From Bombilactobacillus folatiphilus (GTDB lineage: Bacteria; Bacillota; Bacilli; Lactobacillales; Lactobacillaceae), in the NCBI RefSeq assembly GCF_023380265.1, contig NZ_CP093366.1, positions 992,001 to 1,056,000 of the forward strand: a stretch of DNA of 64,000 nt, written 5' to 3'. Both the position numbers and the translations under genes were made by a program. The first letter of the stretch is position 1. Every line of letters starts with the position of its first letter. Positions 1 through 10,123 of the stretch are shown piece after piece. The notes beneath the pieces were generated by a model that was not told the origin of the DNA, did no database searches, and saw only the letters and a program-made list of their open reading frames with translations.

Positions 1-1912
1 GAACGCGTGGCGTCCGAAAATAATATTCCGTCATCGAACTAGAGATAATTTTGAATAAATTTTTCAAGCCTGCCTGTGTTTGTGCCAATAAAATTGCGTG
101 ATAAGGCCGTGCTTGCTTGTAAGCCTCATCACCACCAATATGATCATTTAACTGCAAAACATTTGTAATTGAAAATCGCTCATTCATTTCTTTAAACAAA
201 GCATACATCAAATAACCTGTGGTAGCCGCATCAGAATTAGCCCGATGATGATGTTCCAATTTGATATCATAACGCTTTGCTAAACTATCCAGCTTATGAT
301 TGCGGTATTCGGAATGCAACGTTCTAGACATTTCCAAAGTATCTACAACAGGCACACTGACTGGCTGATATTGACATCTGCGCCTAGCCGCATTCAAAAA
401 TCCGATATCAAAAGTAACATTGTGACCCGCTAAAATAGCACCGCCCATAAAATCATTGAACTTGTCCATTGCTTCTTGCTCAGTATTACTATTGTGAACC
501 ATGTCATCAGTTATTGATGTTAAATTAATCGTTGTAGCCGATAGTGGATGACCCGGATCAATAAATTCATCAAATTCTTGAATAATTTTACCGTCCTTCA
601 TTTTCACCGCTGCCAATTCAATAATTGAGTCATAAACAGCCGACAATCCTGTGGTTTCCACATCAAATACTACATATTCCGCATCTGCTAGATTTTCATC
701 GCGTAAATTATAGGCAATGGGTTCACCTTCATCCACCAGGTTAGCTTCAACACCATAGATAACTTTCACACTGTATTTTTGTCCGGCTGCATAGGCATCA
801 GGGAAGGACTGCGCCGTAGAATGGTCAGTAATGGCAATGGCTGGTTGTCCCCAATCAGCAGCGCGTTTAACCAAATCTGTTGTGGAACTAATAGCGTCCA
901 TTTGACTCATATTAGTATGCGTGTGCAATTCAATTCGCTTATCTTGAGCTTGATCTTCTCGCATCCGTTTTTTAACCACGTTTAAGTCATATGCGTTAAT
1001 GGTTAATTCTCTTGTATAATTATCTTCTTGTACAGATCCTCGAACTTTTAACCAAGTGCCCTTAGCAAAATCATCAAAAACTTCAGCCGTCTCCCCATTT
1101 TTAGAAAACTTCTTGACTACAAATGATGAAGTGTAATCTGTAATTTCCAAAATTAATAACTGTCGACCAGATCGCAGGCTACGAACTTCAGAACTAAAAA
1201 TATATCCTTCTACAACAACAGATTGCTGTTCTTCAGTGATTGCTTCCATGGATACAACAATAGCGTCAGCAGCAATTTTTTTACCAATTATCGGACCTGA
1301 ACTGCTAGTTTGTGGGTGACTACTTTTTTTATGTGACACATTGACACTAATTTGTTGTTGCTGCTGTAACTGTTTTTGTTGCAATTGTTCCTGCTGCATT
1401 TTCGTCTGTGATTGATCAACTGCAACTTGTAATTTAAACGACGGAAAACCCATTTGCTGCAACGTTTGTGTCAAATCATTTAAATATTGTTGCGACAAAT
1501 AGTCCCTCAAAATATCATTATTGATGATCAAGTTTAATTGTTGATTTTGTAATTCCAAACGCGACTGCTGCGCTAAAGTCCGCTTCATTGCCAAATTAAA
1601 GTTCTGTCGCTCCACTACCAACGGCCAATACGCAGTTAACAACTCAGAATTAACAGAAGGATTAGCTACTTGAACCTCAAAGTCAACTTGCTTAACCCCA
1701 GCAAATGCAGTTTGAAGATGCTGCTGAAAAATTTGCCAAGTTGACGCAGGTAATATCTGTGCAAAATCTAAAATAAAAGTCCATCGCTGAGATTCAGTAT
1801 GGACTTCGACTTTTTTAATTTGACCTGATTGAAAAATTGGCGTTTGCTTCATCTCATCTGGCAACTGTATTTGATTTAATAAATTTTGAAACATGCCTTG
1901 CACATCTGCCAT
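1..1912 (-). CDS. polC: DNA polymerase III alpha subunit PolC, partial (N-terminal part)
   Basis: PolC is the replicative polymerase of low-GC Gram-positives and carries its own 3'-5' proofreading exonuclease. About 637 N-terminal residues are present and the gene runs off the left edge, so the rest of the PHP domain and the polymerase core (full family length about 1,440 residues) lie outside. In the frame read leftward from the ATG at 1912 I see the PolC N-terminal region, an OB-fold stretch, the start of the PHP domain (THTHTNMSQMDA), then the inserted DEDDh exonuclease with ExoI FDVETTGLSA and ExoIII HHRANSDAATTGYL, ending in the returning PHP segment TEYYFRTPR. A GAGG ribosome site precedes the ATG by 7 bases. 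It follows proS by 19 bases, the usual Firmicutes order, and is probably co-transcribed with it. Identification is secure. Confidence 0.96.
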   Translation of the reverse strand, partial: MADVQGMFQNLLNQIQLPDEMKQTPIFQSGQIKKVEVHTESQRWTFILDFAQILPASTWQIFQQHLQTAFAGVKQVDFEVQVANPSVNSELLTAYWPLVVERQNFNLAMKRTLAQQSRLELQNQQLNLIINNDILRDYLSQQYLNDLTQTLQQMGFPSFKLQVAVDQSQTKMQQEQLQQKQLQQQQQISVNVSHKKSSHPQTSSSGPIIGKKIAADAIVVSMEAITEEQQSVVVEGYIFSSEVRSLRSGRQLLILEITDYTSSFVVKKFSKNGETAEVFDDFAKGTWLKVRGSVQEDNYTRELTINAYDLNVVKKRMREDQAQDKRIELHTHTNMSQMDAISSTTDLVKRAADWGQPAIAITDHSTAQSFPDAYAAGQKYSVKVIYGVEANLVDEGEPIAYNLRDENLADAEYVVFDVETTGLSAVYDSIIELAAVKMKDGKIIQEFDEFIDPGHPLSATTINLTSITDDMVHNSNTEQEAMDKFNDFMGGAILAGHNVTFDIGFLNAARRRCQYQPVSVPVVDTLEMSRTLHSEYRNHKLDSLAKRYDIKLEHHHRANSDAATTGYLMYALFKEMNERFSITNVLQLNDHIGGDEAYKQARPYHAILLAQTQAGLKNLFKIISSSMTEYYFRTPRV

Positions 1913-1931
1913 TAAACTACCTCAAATTCTT

Positions 1932-3641
1932 TTAATCATTATTCTGTAACAAAATTTTAATTGTTTCGCTAATATCACTCTGAGCGACTTCAACAGAGTC
2001 TTCTTGTTGTCTCAGTTTGATTTCAACAATCTGATCAGCTGCTTTTTTACCCACAGTAATTCGAACCGGGATACCAATCAAATCCGACTCGGCAAACTTA
2101 ACTCCTGGTCGTTCTTTACGATCATCAACTAAAACTGACAAACCTTGCGCTGTTAAATTAGCCTCAATTTCTTCAGCTAAAGTTAATTGTTCAACTTTTT
2201 TAACATTCATTACGACCACATGAACTTGATAGGGAGCAATTTGCCAAGGCCACACCATTCCTCGCTCATCATGATGTTGTTCAACAATTGCTGACAATAA
2301 ACGACTAATACCAATTCCATAGCTACCCATAATCACTGGTTGCTGCTTCCCATTTTCATCTAAGAAATGCGCACCCATACTCTCAGAATACTTTGTACCT
2401 AATTTAAAGATATGTCCGATCTCAATGCCCCGCGTAAAATGTAAAATGCCTTTATTATCAGGAGACAATTCACCTTCTTTAACTGTACGAATATCTGCAT
2501 AATCCAAAACTTGGTAATCACGTTTTGGATTAACATTTTGATAATGAATTCCCCTTTGATTAGCACCAGTCACCGCATTAGTCAAATTTTGAATAGATAG
2601 ATCGCCAATCATCTTGACTGCAACTTTTTGATTCAACGGGCCAATAAAGCCCGGAACACTTTGAAAAATTTGCTCTACCTGTTCATCAGTAGCAGGAGTC
2701 AATTCTACAACATGCAAAAAATTCTTCAATTTAACTTCGTTGATATCAAAATCACCGCGAATTAAAGCCAAAACTGGCTCATCATCAGCCATATAAGCGA
2801 CACACTTAATAATCTCTTGAACTTTAATCTTTAAATCAGCCGCTAAATCTTTAACTTTCTTAACACTAGGACTCACATTAATTTCCTTCAAGGGCGCGAG
2901 TTCGTGTTGAGGATTAGGTTGTAATATACTTGTAGCCATCTCTAAATTAGCTGCATAATCACTGACATCCGAATAAACAATAGTATCCTCACCGACTGGG
3001 GCAATTGCATGAAACTCTTTAGACCCATTACCGCCCATTTCACCGGAATCAGCTAAAATGGCTCGATAATTCAGATCATTACGCTCAAAAATATTACGAA
3101 ATGCCTGTTCAAGATAATCAAATGCAGTATCCAAATCATCATTGTTGGCTGTAAACGAATAAGCATCCAACATAATAAATTCGCGTCCACGTAACAAACC
3201 ATAACGCGGTCGATTTTCATCACGATATTTGGGTTGAATTTGATAAAGAACTTGTGGCATTTTTTTATAAGAATTTAAAACATTGCGAATCAAATAAGTC
3301 ATAGTTTCTTCATGCGTCGGACCCAAAATAAAGTCACGTTGATGGCGATCTTTAAATTTGAATAAATTTTGACCATAAGTATCGTAACGACCGCTTTCTT
3401 GCCACATCTCAGCAGGCAAAACCGCCGGTGCCAGCATTTCGACACTACCTATTTTGTCCAATTCTTCACGTGCAATTTGCTCAATATTACGTAAAACTCG
3501 ATAAGCCAGTGGTAAATAAGCATACATCCCCGCTGACACAGGTCGAATAAAACCAGCCCGTAACATTAGTTGATGACTAATAGCCTCTGCATCACTCGGC
3601 GTTTCCTTTAAGGTCGGAATCAAAACCCGTGATTGTTTCAT
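1932..3641 (-). CDS. proS: Prolyl-tRNA synthetase
   Basis: Charges tRNA-Pro with proline in the cytoplasm. The 569 residues match the bacterial-type (ProS type 1) class II enzyme: N-terminal start SRVLIPTLKETPSDAEA, class II motif 2 region with RDENRPRYGLLRGREF, the inserted editing (INS) domain in the middle, the motif 3 region around GSYGIGISRLLSAI, and the C-terminal anticodon-binding domain with DDRKERPGVKF. Length is normal for the family. It lies between rseP and polC as in most Firmicutes and has no T-box leader of its own; the 30-base gap to rseP suggests read-through from the upstream pyrH-frr-uppS-cdsA-rseP unit. Function is certain from sequence; regulation is inferred. Confidence 0.97.
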   Translation of the reverse strand: MKQSRVLIPTLKETPSDAEAISHQLMLRAGFIRPVSAGMYAYLPLAYRVLRNIEQIAREELDKIGSVEMLAPAVLPAEMWQESGRYDTYGQNLFKFKDRHQRDFILGPTHEETMTYLIRNVLNSYKKMPQVLYQIQPKYRDENRPRYGLLRGREFIMLDAYSFTANNDDLDTAFDYLEQAFRNIFERNDLNYRAILADSGEMGGNGSKEFHAIAPVGEDTIVYSDVSDYAANLEMATSILQPNPQHELAPLKEINVSPSVKKVKDLAADLKIKVQEIIKCVAYMADDEPVLALIRGDFDINEVKLKNFLHVVELTPATDEQVEQIFQSVPGFIGPLNQKVAVKMIGDLSIQNLTNAVTGANQRGIHYQNVNPKRDYQVLDYADIRTVKEGELSPDNKGILHFTRGIEIGHIFKLGTKYSESMGAHFLDENGKQQPVIMGSYGIGISRLLSAIVEQHHDERGMVWPWQIAPYQVHVVVMNVKKVEQLTLAEEIEANLTAQGLSVLVDDRKERPGVKFAESDLIGIPVRITVGKKAADQIVEIKLRQQEDSVEVAQSDISETIKILLQNND

Positions 3642-3671
3642 ATAATGTATTCTCCTCTCATCCTTGTTACC

Positions 3672-4943
3672 CTAATGCACAAAAAATCTCATGATATCGT
3701 TCCAAGTCACCGCTACCATCAAAATTAGCAATAATCCAACGCCAACCATATTAACTACCAATTCTATTTTAGTAGAAAGCGGTTTACGACGAATAGCCTC
3801 AACAATATTTAACAGCAATTTACCGCCATCTAACGCTGGAATTGGTAATAAATTCATAATTCCCAAATTAATCGAAAGCCAACCAATGAAGACAACTACT
3901 TCTTTCCACCCCATTGCAGCAACTTGACTAGTCTGTGAATAGATAGCAACTGGACCACCTAATTGGTTCAAATTAAAACCACCTGTTACCATTTGTTTGA
4001 GGGCATTCAAAATCGTAGACACTGCCCCCACAGCTGAATTCCAACCATATTTAAAAGTTGAACCTAGACGCTGATCACGTGCCTGCATAATCCCAATTTG
4101 ACCAATTGTTTGATGATTACTTTTAACTGATCGTGGCTTAATTGTCACAGAACGCGTTGAACCCGTCTTAGTTTTCACCACAATATCCGTACTCTTAGCC
4201 GGTCTTTCACTAATTGCTTTCACCAACTGTTCCCAATTATTTGTCTTCGTTTGACCAACTTGTAAAATTCGATCGCCCGTGTGTAGTTTGGCCTGAGAGG
4301 CAGGCGAATGAGCTTGAATGGTTCCTAATTGTGTCGAATTACTGGGCGCACCACCTAATAAAAAAGCACTCAACAAATAAACCAGCATACCAAAAACAAT
4401 ATTGTTAAAGGGACCAGCAATATTTGTGATAAATCGATGAAACAAACTGGCAGAATTAAACTGGACATCTAATGGTGCAATTTGCATCGGATTATTACTT
4501 GAATCAACTAAGATGGCATCATGATCAACATCTAAACGTTTCAAATGTTCATCATCGCTAGCTTCATAACCTTCCAAATACAATTTTTTTTCTAAATCAC
4601 TTTGCACAATTTGAAAGGGAATCAGGGTAGAATTATTAGTATTCTGAGAATTATCAATTTTGACAACTTGACCAGTCTCATTTAATTTTAAACCAACAAT
4701 AACCCCTGGTTTTAATTGTTCATCATCATCTTCAGCTCCCGCCAACATCACATAGCCGCCCAAAGGCAATAAACGCACCACATACAAAGTATGATTACGC
4801 GTATAAGAAACCAATTTTGGCCCCATACCAATGGAAAATTGTCGTACCAATATACCTGATTTTTTTGCGAAATAATAGTGACCAAACTCATGGACAAAAA
4901 CGATAAGTCCAAAAACAATAATAAAAGTCAGAATTGCAATCAA
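3672..4943 (-). CDS. rseP: Site-2 protease RseP/RasP, zinc metalloprotease
   Basis: Membrane-embedded M50 family protease that cleaves transmembrane segments of regulators and leftover signal peptides. The 423 residues show the zinc motif HEFGH at residues 18-22 in the first membrane helix, a single PDZ domain around 205-265 (GDRILQVG), and the C-terminal motif NLLPIPALDGG with the third zinc ligand, followed by a last membrane helix. An insertion of roughly 60 polar residues between the first helix and the PDZ is typical of Lactobacillus forms. It sits between cdsA and proS. In many Firmicutes dxr lies between cdsA and rseP; here only 15 bases separate them, so dxr is absent from its usual place. 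Confidence 0.94.
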   Translation of the reverse strand: MIAILTFIIVFGLIVFVHEFGHYYFAKKSGILVRQFSIGMGPKLVSYTRNHTLYVVRLLPLGGYVMLAGAEDDDEQLKPGVIVGLKLNETGQVVKIDNSQNTNNSTLIPFQIVQSDLEKKLYLEGYEASDDEHLKRLDVDHDAILVDSSNNPMQIAPLDVQFNSASLFHRFITNIAGPFNNIVFGMLVYLLSAFLLGGAPSNSTQLGTIQAHSPASQAKLHTGDRILQVGQTKTNNWEQLVKAISERPAKSTDIVVKTKTGSTRSVTIKPRSVKSNHQTIGQIGIMQARDQRLGSTFKYGWNSAVGAVSTILNALKQMVTGGFNLNQLGGPVAIYSQTSQVAAMGWKEVVVFIGWLSINLGIMNLLPIPALDGGKLLLNIVEAIRRKPLSTKIELVVNMVGVGLLLILMVAVTWNDIMRFFVH

Positions 4944-4958
4944 ATAATTTCCTCCAAC

Positions 4959-5777
4959 TTACATAAAACCTAATGAATGAATTAACGGTAAAACAAACAA
5001 CATACTATCAAAACGATCTAAAATTCCACCATGACCTGGCAAAATGTGTCCAGAATCTTTAACGCCATAAAATCGTTTATAAGCTGACTCAACTAAATCT
5101 CCAACTTGACCTGCCGCCGATAAGAAAATCGTAATCAAAATCAACAAAAAAACATTATGCGGAATATTAGGCACATATTGCCATTGTTGAAAAACAATCA
5201 TATAAACTAATGCAAAAATTACCGCAAAAAAGACCCCGCCAATGGAACCTTCCCAAGTCTTGTTCGGACTAATAGCGGGATACAACTTGTGCCTACCAAA
5301 AATACGGCCAACAAAATATGCACCACTATCGGTAATCCACACAATAATCATTCCAAACAACAGTAACGACAAACCACCTGTATCTGCATTTCTAATTGCT
5401 GCTAGATAATGAAAACCATTACCGATATAAAACATGGATAAAATCGTCGTGCCCGCATCTTCAAAACTATAATTATTCTTTGTGATAACTGTCAAAATTA
5501 ATAATAAAACTACAAATACGTACGCCAAATCCAACCTTGAAAACGCCTTAGGAAGCCAAGTCAATGCCTTTTCTGGTAATGATAATAGTAAGACACCAAT
5601 TGCTCCAATTAAAAAATCGGGTGACACAATGATCCGTTTACGCATAATATAAATTTCTGATAAACCGATCACCGCCAAAATAGATGCTGCCAGATCAATC
5701 CAAAATCCCCCTGCAATCAAAATGGGGACGAAAATAATTAAAGCCACTATTGCCGTAATAATTCTAGTTTTCAACAA
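4959..5777 (-). CDS. cdsA: Phosphatidate cytidylyltransferase (CDP-diglyceride synthase)
   Basis: Makes CDP-diacylglycerol from phosphatidic acid and CTP at the membrane, the branch point for phosphatidylglycerol and cardiolipin. The 272-residue protein has about eight hydrophobic segments and the two family signatures: SPNKTWEGSIGG in the middle and KDSGHILPGHGGILDRFDS near the C-terminus. Length is normal. The start LKTRIITA matches the family's short N-terminus. It is 8 bases downstream of uppS and 15 bases upstream of rseP, so it belongs to the same leftward transcription unit. Confidence 0.95.
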   Translation of the reverse strand: MLKTRIITAIVALIIFVPILIAGGFWIDLAASILAVIGLSEIYIMRKRIIVSPDFLIGAIGVLLLSLPEKALTWLPKAFSRLDLAYVFVVLLLILTVITKNNYSFEDAGTTILSMFYIGNGFHYLAAIRNADTGGLSLLLFGMIIVWITDSGAYFVGRIFGRHKLYPAISPNKTWEGSIGGVFFAVIFALVYMIVFQQWQYVPNIPHNVFLLILITIFLSAAGQVGDLVESAYKRFYGVKDSGHILPGHGGILDRFDSMLFVLPLIHSLGFM

Positions 5778-5785
5778 ATAGTCTC

Positions 5786-6514
5786 CTAACTTTCTGATTT
5801 TAAGCCACCATAACGGCGCTCACGTTGTCCATAACTAGCCACATCACGGGCTAAACTTTGCTCATTGTAGTCGGGCCAATATTCATCAGCAAAGACCATT
5901 TCCGAATATGCCGATTCCCATAAATAAAAATTCGATAGCCGTTTTTCACCACTTGTTCGAATTAATAAATCAGGATCCTGTAATTTACCTAACTGTGCAG
6001 TTAATAAATACTGACTAAAACTTTGTTCATCCAGTTGTTCTAAAATTTCAGGCTGCCTTTGACTACGCTGTCCAATCAATTTAACTGCATTAAGAATATC
6101 ACTTCTCGATCCATAATTAAAAGCAAAATTCAAAATCATCCCTTGATTGTTCGCTGTTTTTTCAATCGCCTTTTGACATACAGCCTGCGTTTTGGCTGGT
6201 AAATCTTGATGAAACCCAGTGATTAATATCCGCACTTGATTTGCCATCAAATCCGGCATAAATTTATTAAAAAAATCAACTGGTAAATTCATCAAAAATT
6301 GAACTTCTACAGAAGGCCTTTTCCAATTTTCTGTCGAAAAAGCGTATACCGTTAAAGCTGAAATCCCCAATTTACTAGCAGCCATTGCCACTGTTTTCAA
6401 ATTATTCATTCCTGCACGATGTCCGGCAATCCGCGGTAATCCCTGATTTTTAGCCCAACGACCATTACCATCCATAATAATTGCCACATGCTGAGGAATT
6501 ATTTGCTTGACCAT
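5786..6514 (-). CDS. uppS: Undecaprenyl diphosphate synthase (isoprenyl transferase)
   Basis: Cis-prenyltransferase that extends farnesyl diphosphate to undecaprenyl diphosphate, the lipid carrier for peptidoglycan and teichoic acids. The 242 residues contain the catalytic P-loop IMDGNGRWA with its aspartate near residue 14, the HRAG motif, the FSTENWKRP segment and the C-terminal RTSGEKRLSNF and ERRYGG motifs. Length and start are standard. The upstream substrate would come from ispA, which is also in this window. A small hairpin separates it from frr. Confidence 0.96.
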   Translation of the reverse strand: MVKQIIPQHVAIIMDGNGRWAKNQGLPRIAGHRAGMNNLKTVAMAASKLGISALTVYAFSTENWKRPSVEVQFLMNLPVDFFNKFMPDLMANQVRILITGFHQDLPAKTQAVCQKAIEKTANNQGMILNFAFNYGSRSDILNAVKLIGQRSQRQPEILEQLDEQSFSQYLLTAQLGKLQDPDLLIRTSGEKRLSNFYLWESAYSEMVFADEYWPDYNEQSLARDVASYGQRERRYGGLKSES

Positions 6515-6540
6515 TTGTAAAACTCCTAGTTAGATTTAAC

Positions 6541-6572
6541 AAAGGGACTTGTTTGCAAAAACCAGTCCCTAG
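6541..6572 (-). terminator. Hairpin between frr and uppS, possible weak attenuator
   Basis: On the minus strand AGGGACT and AGTCCCT pair across a loop of about 14 bases, followed by TTTGTT. The stem is perfect but the U-tract is poor, so this may be a processing or pausing hairpin and not a full terminator. Confidence 0.4.
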
Positions 6573-6609
6573 AGTTTTGATTTCTATTCAAGATTTAAAC
6601 ATGCTGAGA

Positions 6610-7167
6610 TTAAACAGCAACGAGTTCCTTAGATTTATCATCAGTGATTCGTTCAATCTCTTTAATACTTTGATCAGTTACCGTTTGAATTTGCTTTTCT
6701 AAATCATGCAATTCGTCATCAGTAATTTCATGATTCTTTTGCTGCTTTTTAACATCATCCATTGATTCTCGGCGAATATTTCTGACTGCTACTTTAGCAC
6801 CTTCAGAAATTTTGCCTACTTCTTTCACCAATTCTTGACGACGTTCACCAGTCAATTGCGGAATTACTAATCGAATAACACTACCATCGTTAGCAGGATT
6901 GATCCCAATGTCTGACGCCATCAGCGCTTTTTCAATATCTTTTAATGCTGACTTATCAAATGGTGTTACCAAAATAACCCGTGCTTCCGGAATACTAATC
7001 GAAGCAACTTGATTAATTGGAACTTCTGATCCGTAATACTCTACGTTAATTCCATTTAAAATACTAGCGTTGGCACGACCTGCACGAATTTGTCCCAATT
7101 CACGCTCCAATGCTGTACAACTTTTTTGCATTCGTCTTCTAGTTTCTTCAACCACTACTTGTGCCAA
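6610..7167 (-). CDS. frr: Ribosome recycling factor
   Basis: RRF splits post-termination ribosomes together with EF-G. The 185 residues match the family along their length: N-terminal [23 protein letters not shown] (long helix of domain I), the central domain II with [15 protein letters not shown], and the C-terminal helix rich in K, E and D. The gene starts one base after the pyrH stop (7169), the universal pyrH-frr pairing, implying translational coupling. Confidence 0.97.
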   Translation of the reverse strand: MAQVVVEETRRRMQKSCTALERELGQIRAGRANASILNGINVEYYGSEVPINQVASISIPEARVILVTPFDKSALKDIEKALMASDIGINPANDGSVIRLVIPQLTGERRQELVKEVGKISEGAKVAVRNIRRESMDDVKKQQKNHEITDDELHDLEKQIQTVTDQSIKEIERITDDKSKELVAV

Positions 7168-7168
7168 T

Positions 7169-7891
7169 TTATTTGCCTCCTTGAATCGTTGTTCCTATAC
7201 TTTCGCCTTGTACTACCCGAAGAATATTATCAGCTTCATTTAAATTAAATACCACTAACGGAATATCATTATCCATTGATAAAGAACTGGCTGTCGAATC
7301 CATGACACCTAATTTTTTATTAATTACTTCCAACTGAGTCAATTCCTGATATTTAACAGCTGCCGGATCTTTTTGTGGATCTGACGAATAAACGCCGTCG
7401 ACACCATTTTTTGCCATTAAAATAACATCTGCACCAATTTCTGCTGCACGTAATACCGACGTAGTATCCGTAGAAAAATAAGGACTACCAGTTCCACCTG
7501 AAAAAATAACTACTCGTCCTTTTTCAAGATGCCGAATTGCTTTTCGACGGATATACGGTTCCGCAATTTGGCGCATTTCAATTGAAGTCTGAACTCTAGT
7601 AGAGACGCCAACTTTCTCTAGACCATCTTGTAAAGCCAAACCGTTCATCACCGTTGCTAACATGCCCATATAATCAGCTTGTGCACGTTCCATCCCTAAT
7701 TCGGCACCAGTCTCACCGCGCCAAATATTACCACCGCCACAGACAATCGCAATTTGAACACCTAATTGCTGAACTTTTTTAATTTGATTAGCAATATTTG
7801 CAATGACAGGAGGATTAATTCCAAAACCATGTTCTCCTGCAAGTGCTTCGCCACTTAACTTTAAAACTATACGTTTATATTTGACTGACAT
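7169..7891 (-). CDS. pyrH: Uridylate kinase
   Basis: Phosphorylates UMP to UDP in pyrimidine nucleotide synthesis; an amino-acid kinase-fold hexamer. The 240 residues show [12 protein letters not shown] at the N-terminus, the glycine loop GGGNIWRG, and [13 protein letters not shown] for nucleotide binding, ending with [11 protein letters not shown]. Length is normal. It is preceded by its own candidate extended -10 promoter and by the terminator that closes rpsB-tsf, so pyrH probably opens the pyrH-frr-uppS-cdsA-rseP-proS-polC unit. Confidence 0.96.
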   Translation of the reverse strand: MSVKYKRIVLKLSGEALAGEHGFGINPPVIANIANQIKKVQQLGVQIAIVCGGGNIWRGETGAELGMERAQADYMGMLATVMNGLALQDGLEKVGVSTRVQTSIEMRQIAEPYIRRKAIRHLEKGRVVIFSGGTGSPYFSTDTTSVLRAAEIGADVILMAKNGVDGVYSSDPQKDPAAVKYQELTQLEVINKKLGVMDSTASSLSMDNDIPLVVFNLNEADNILRVVQGESIGTTIQGGK

Positions 7892-7922
7892 TACTAACTC
7901 CTTAACTTTTCTTCTATGATTT

Positions 7923-7953
7923 ATTTTACCATAATCAATGATAGATACCGCAA
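7923..7953 (-). promoter_or_regulatory. Candidate promoter for pyrH operon
   Basis: On the minus strand a -10 TAAAAT preceded by TGG forms an extended -10 (complement of 7923-7931), with a poor -35 TTGCGG 19 bases upstream (7948-7953). It lies between the tsf terminator and the pyrH start, where a promoter is needed. Sequence match only. Confidence 0.45.
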
Positions 7954-7970
7954 TTTACCAAAATTTAGCC

Positions 7971-7995
7971 AAAAAAAAAGCGCCATGCGCTTTTT
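7971..7995 (-). terminator. Intrinsic terminator of rpsB-tsf
   Basis: Nine-base-pair stem AAAAAGCGC/GCGCTTTTT with a three-base loop, followed on the minus strand by a long T run (complement of the A run at 7971-7979). Its first arm overlaps the tsf stop codon. Confidence 0.85.
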
Positions 7996-8872
7996 ATTTG
8001 ATTTGCCCCATAACTTCATCAACAAAATTATTTTCTTGTTTTTCAATTCCTTCGCCAACTTCGTAACGAACAAATGAAACCAACTTACCATTTTGAGCGT
8101 TGACAAATTGAGCAACTGTTTGATCAGGATCTTTAACAAAATCTTGATCAGCCAGACTAATTTCTGATAAATACTTATTTACCCGACCTTCAACAATCTT
8201 CGGCACAATCTTTTCAGGCTTACCTTCATTAACAGTTTCTTCAGTGAAAACCTGACGTTCATGTTCAATAACATCAGCAGGAACTTGATCACGATCTAAA
8301 TATTCCGGATTAATCGCCGCAACATGCATAGCTACATCATGAGCTGTTTGATCATCGCTTCCAGCAACAACTGTTAAAGCAGCAACTTGACCGCCATTAT
8401 GCAAATATGAACCAAAGTGCTCATCTGCTGCTTTTTCAACAACACTGAAACGACGAAGAGTTATTTTTTCACCAATTACAGCTGTTAAATTAGTAATAGA
8501 TGCTTGAACAGTATCACCAGCGTCAACTGTCAATGTCATCGCAGCATCAATATCCTGAGGCTTATTCGTAGCGATTGCCTTGGCAATCTCAGCTACCAAC
8601 GTTTTAAATTTATCATTTGAAGCAACAAAATCCGTTTCAGAATTCACTTCAATCAAAGCTGCTGTATCACCAGCAATCTCAATTGCAGCTAAACCTTCAG
8701 CGGCAATCCGATTACTCTTCTTGGCAGCCTTAGCAACACCCTTTTCACGTAATTCATCAATTGCTTTTTGCATATCACCGTCAGCAGCAACTAATGCTTT
8801 CTTAGCATCCATCATTCCAACGCTAGTTTTATCACGTAATTCTTTGACTTGAGCAGCTGTAATTTTTGTCAT
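7994..8872 (-). CDS. tsf: Elongation factor Ts
   Basis: Nucleotide exchange factor for EF-Tu. The 292 residues begin with the UBA-like N-terminal domain ([20 protein letters not shown], then DAKKAL), followed by the core with [12 protein letters not shown] and two dimerisation subdomains. Length is normal. Preceded by an AGGAGG-like site. It follows rpsB with a 77-base gap containing an attenuator-like hairpin, and is closed by a strong terminator. Confidence 0.97.
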   Translation of the reverse strand: MTKITAAQVKELRDKTSVGMMDAKKALVAADGDMQKAIDELREKGVAKAAKKSNRIAAEGLAAIEIAGDTAALIEVNSETDFVASNDKFKTLVAEIAKAIATNKPQDIDAAMTLTVDAGDTVQASITNLTAVIGEKITLRRFSVVEKAADEHFGSYLHNGGQVAALTVVAGSDDQTAHDVAMHVAAINPEYLDRDQVPADVIEHERQVFTEETVNEGKPEKIVPKIVEGRVNKYLSEISLADQDFVKDPDQTVAQFVNAQNGKLVSFVRYEVGEGIEKQENNFVDEVMGQIK

Positions 8873-8899
8873 ATATAGTTCCTCCTAATCGAACACAAC

Positions 8900-8932
8900 A
8901 AAAACCATCTCACTAACAGCAAGATAGTTTTT
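8900..8932 (-). terminator. Hairpin between rpsB and tsf, probable attenuator
   Basis: On the minus strand AAAAACTATCT pairs with AGATGGTTTTT (one G-U), loop of 11 bases, with the T run continuing into GTTG. Reads as a partial terminator inside the rpsB-tsf operon, which would set a higher level of S2 than of EF-Ts. Confidence 0.6.
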
Positions 8933-8949
8933 ACTAAATAAAATCACGA

Positions 8950-9723
8950 TTAATTTTCTGAATTTTCGACTACTTCTTCAATGGATTCTTCCTGATCATC
9001 ATTTTCTTGAACTGGTTGTTCTGGCAAATCTGTATTTTCTTCGCCCTGATGACCTTCAATAATCGCATCAGCCATTTTAGAAGTAATCAAACGAACAGCT
9101 CGAATAGCATCATCATTAGATGGAATAATCACGTCAATATCATCTGGATCAGTGTTAGTATCAACCATCGCAACAATTGGAATATTCAACTTTTGAGCTT
9201 CTTTAACAGCAATTGTCTCTTTATGAGGATCCACGATGAACATAACATCAGGAATCCGTGGCATATCTTCAATACCACCTAAGAATTTTTCTAATTTTTG
9301 TTCTTGTTTTACTAATAAAGCTGCTTCTTTTTTAGGTAAACGTTCGAATGTACCGTCTTCAGACATTTTTTTGATTTGCTTCAAACGCTTAATCCGACTT
9401 TGGATTGTATCCCAGTTAGTCAAAGTTCCACCTAACCAACGATGGTTAACATAATATTGACCAGCACGTGTGGCTTCTTCAGCAATAGATTCTTGTGCTT
9501 GTTTTTTCGTACCAACGAATAAGAAAACACCATCATCAGCAGCAACATCCTTGACAAAGTTATAAGCATCATCAATCATGTGCACTGTTTTTTGCAAGTC
9601 AATGATATAGATACCATTTCTTTGTGTGAAAATATATGGCTTCATTTTTGGATTCCAACGACGTGTTTGATGTCCGAAATGAACACCGGCTTCTAGTAAT
9701 TGTTTCATTGATAAAACTGACAT
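8950..9723 (-). CDS. rpsB: 30S ribosomal protein S2
   Basis: Small-subunit protein required for mRNA binding together with S1. The 257 residues show the family N-terminus ([20 protein letters not shown]), the central coiled coil and the signature [15 protein letters not shown] followed by [19 protein letters not shown]. An acidic C-terminal tail of about 30 residues is longer than in Bacillus but common in lactobacilli. A GGAGG site precedes the ATG. A good promoter lies 109 bases upstream. Confidence 0.97.
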   Translation of the reverse strand: MSVLSMKQLLEAGVHFGHQTRRWNPKMKPYIFTQRNGIYIIDLQKTVHMIDDAYNFVKDVAADDGVFLFVGTKKQAQESIAEEATRAGQYYVNHRWLGGTLTNWDTIQSRIKRLKQIKKMSEDGTFERLPKKEAALLVKQEQKLEKFLGGIEDMPRIPDVMFIVDPHKETIAVKEAQKLNIPIVAMVDTNTDPDDIDVIIPSNDDAIRAVRLITSKMADAIIEGHQGEENTDLPEQPVQENDDQEESIEEVVENSEN

Positions 9724-9831
9724 TAATTAACCCTCCATGGTTTTTTCCGCCGCCAACTTTTAACCGATTCATAACACCTTAATGTGCACCATTGAATCCA
9801 AAGTCAACGTGAGTATTTGATACACGAACAA
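9724..9831 (-). other. 5' untranslated leader of rpsB
   Basis: About 100 bases of untranslated leader between the predicted transcription start near 9825 and the rpsB ATG. Ribosomal protein leaders are often autoregulatory, but I do not recognise a named motif here and do not assign one. Confidence 0.4.
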
Positions 9832-9860
9832 ATTATACTAGACTATCCTAATCATGACAA
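9832..9860 (-). promoter_or_regulatory. Promoter of rpsB-tsf
   Basis: Minus strand TTGTCA (complement of 9855-9860), 17-base spacer, TATAAT (complement of 9832-9837). Near-consensus housekeeping promoter; the -35 overlaps the last codons of the upstream GIY-YIG gene. Confidence 0.8.
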
Positions 9861-10123
9861 CTATCTTTTACATATTGTTGAATCAACAACAATTTTTGTC
9901 TTCGAGTTAATTGCTTAATTGCCCACTCACGTTTAGAAGCTTGTGAACGATTACCAACCAGTTCTTGATACTGCAACGATACTGGTCGCCGATTTTTTGT
10001 ATACTTGGCACCCTTTCCAGCATTATGCATCTTGATTCGATGAGTCACATCATTAGAAATACCTGTATACAAAGTTCCATCACTACACTGGATAATATAA
10101 ACACTATAATTTTGATAGCTCAT
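9848..10123 (-). CDS. GIY-YIG nuclease superfamily protein (YazA type)
   Basis: Small UPF0213/YazA-type protein with a single GIY-YIG domain: YSVYIIQCSDGTLYTGIS gives the GIY and YIG-equivalent strands, with a conserved arginine (THRIKMH) and the family segment AKYTKNRRPVSL. About 91 residues. I chose the ATG at 10123 because it overlaps the upstream methyltransferase stop as ATGA, the usual coupling; an in-frame TTG three codons earlier is less likely. The pairing with a TrmN6-like methyltransferase (yabB-yazA in B. subtilis) is widely conserved. Biological role of the family is not established; nuclease activity is inferred from fold. Confidence 0.85.
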   Translation of the reverse strand: MSYQNYSVYIIQCSDGTLYTGISNDVTHRIKMHNAGKGAKYTKNRRPVSLQYQELVGNRSQASKREWAIKQLTRRQKLLLIQQYVKDSCHD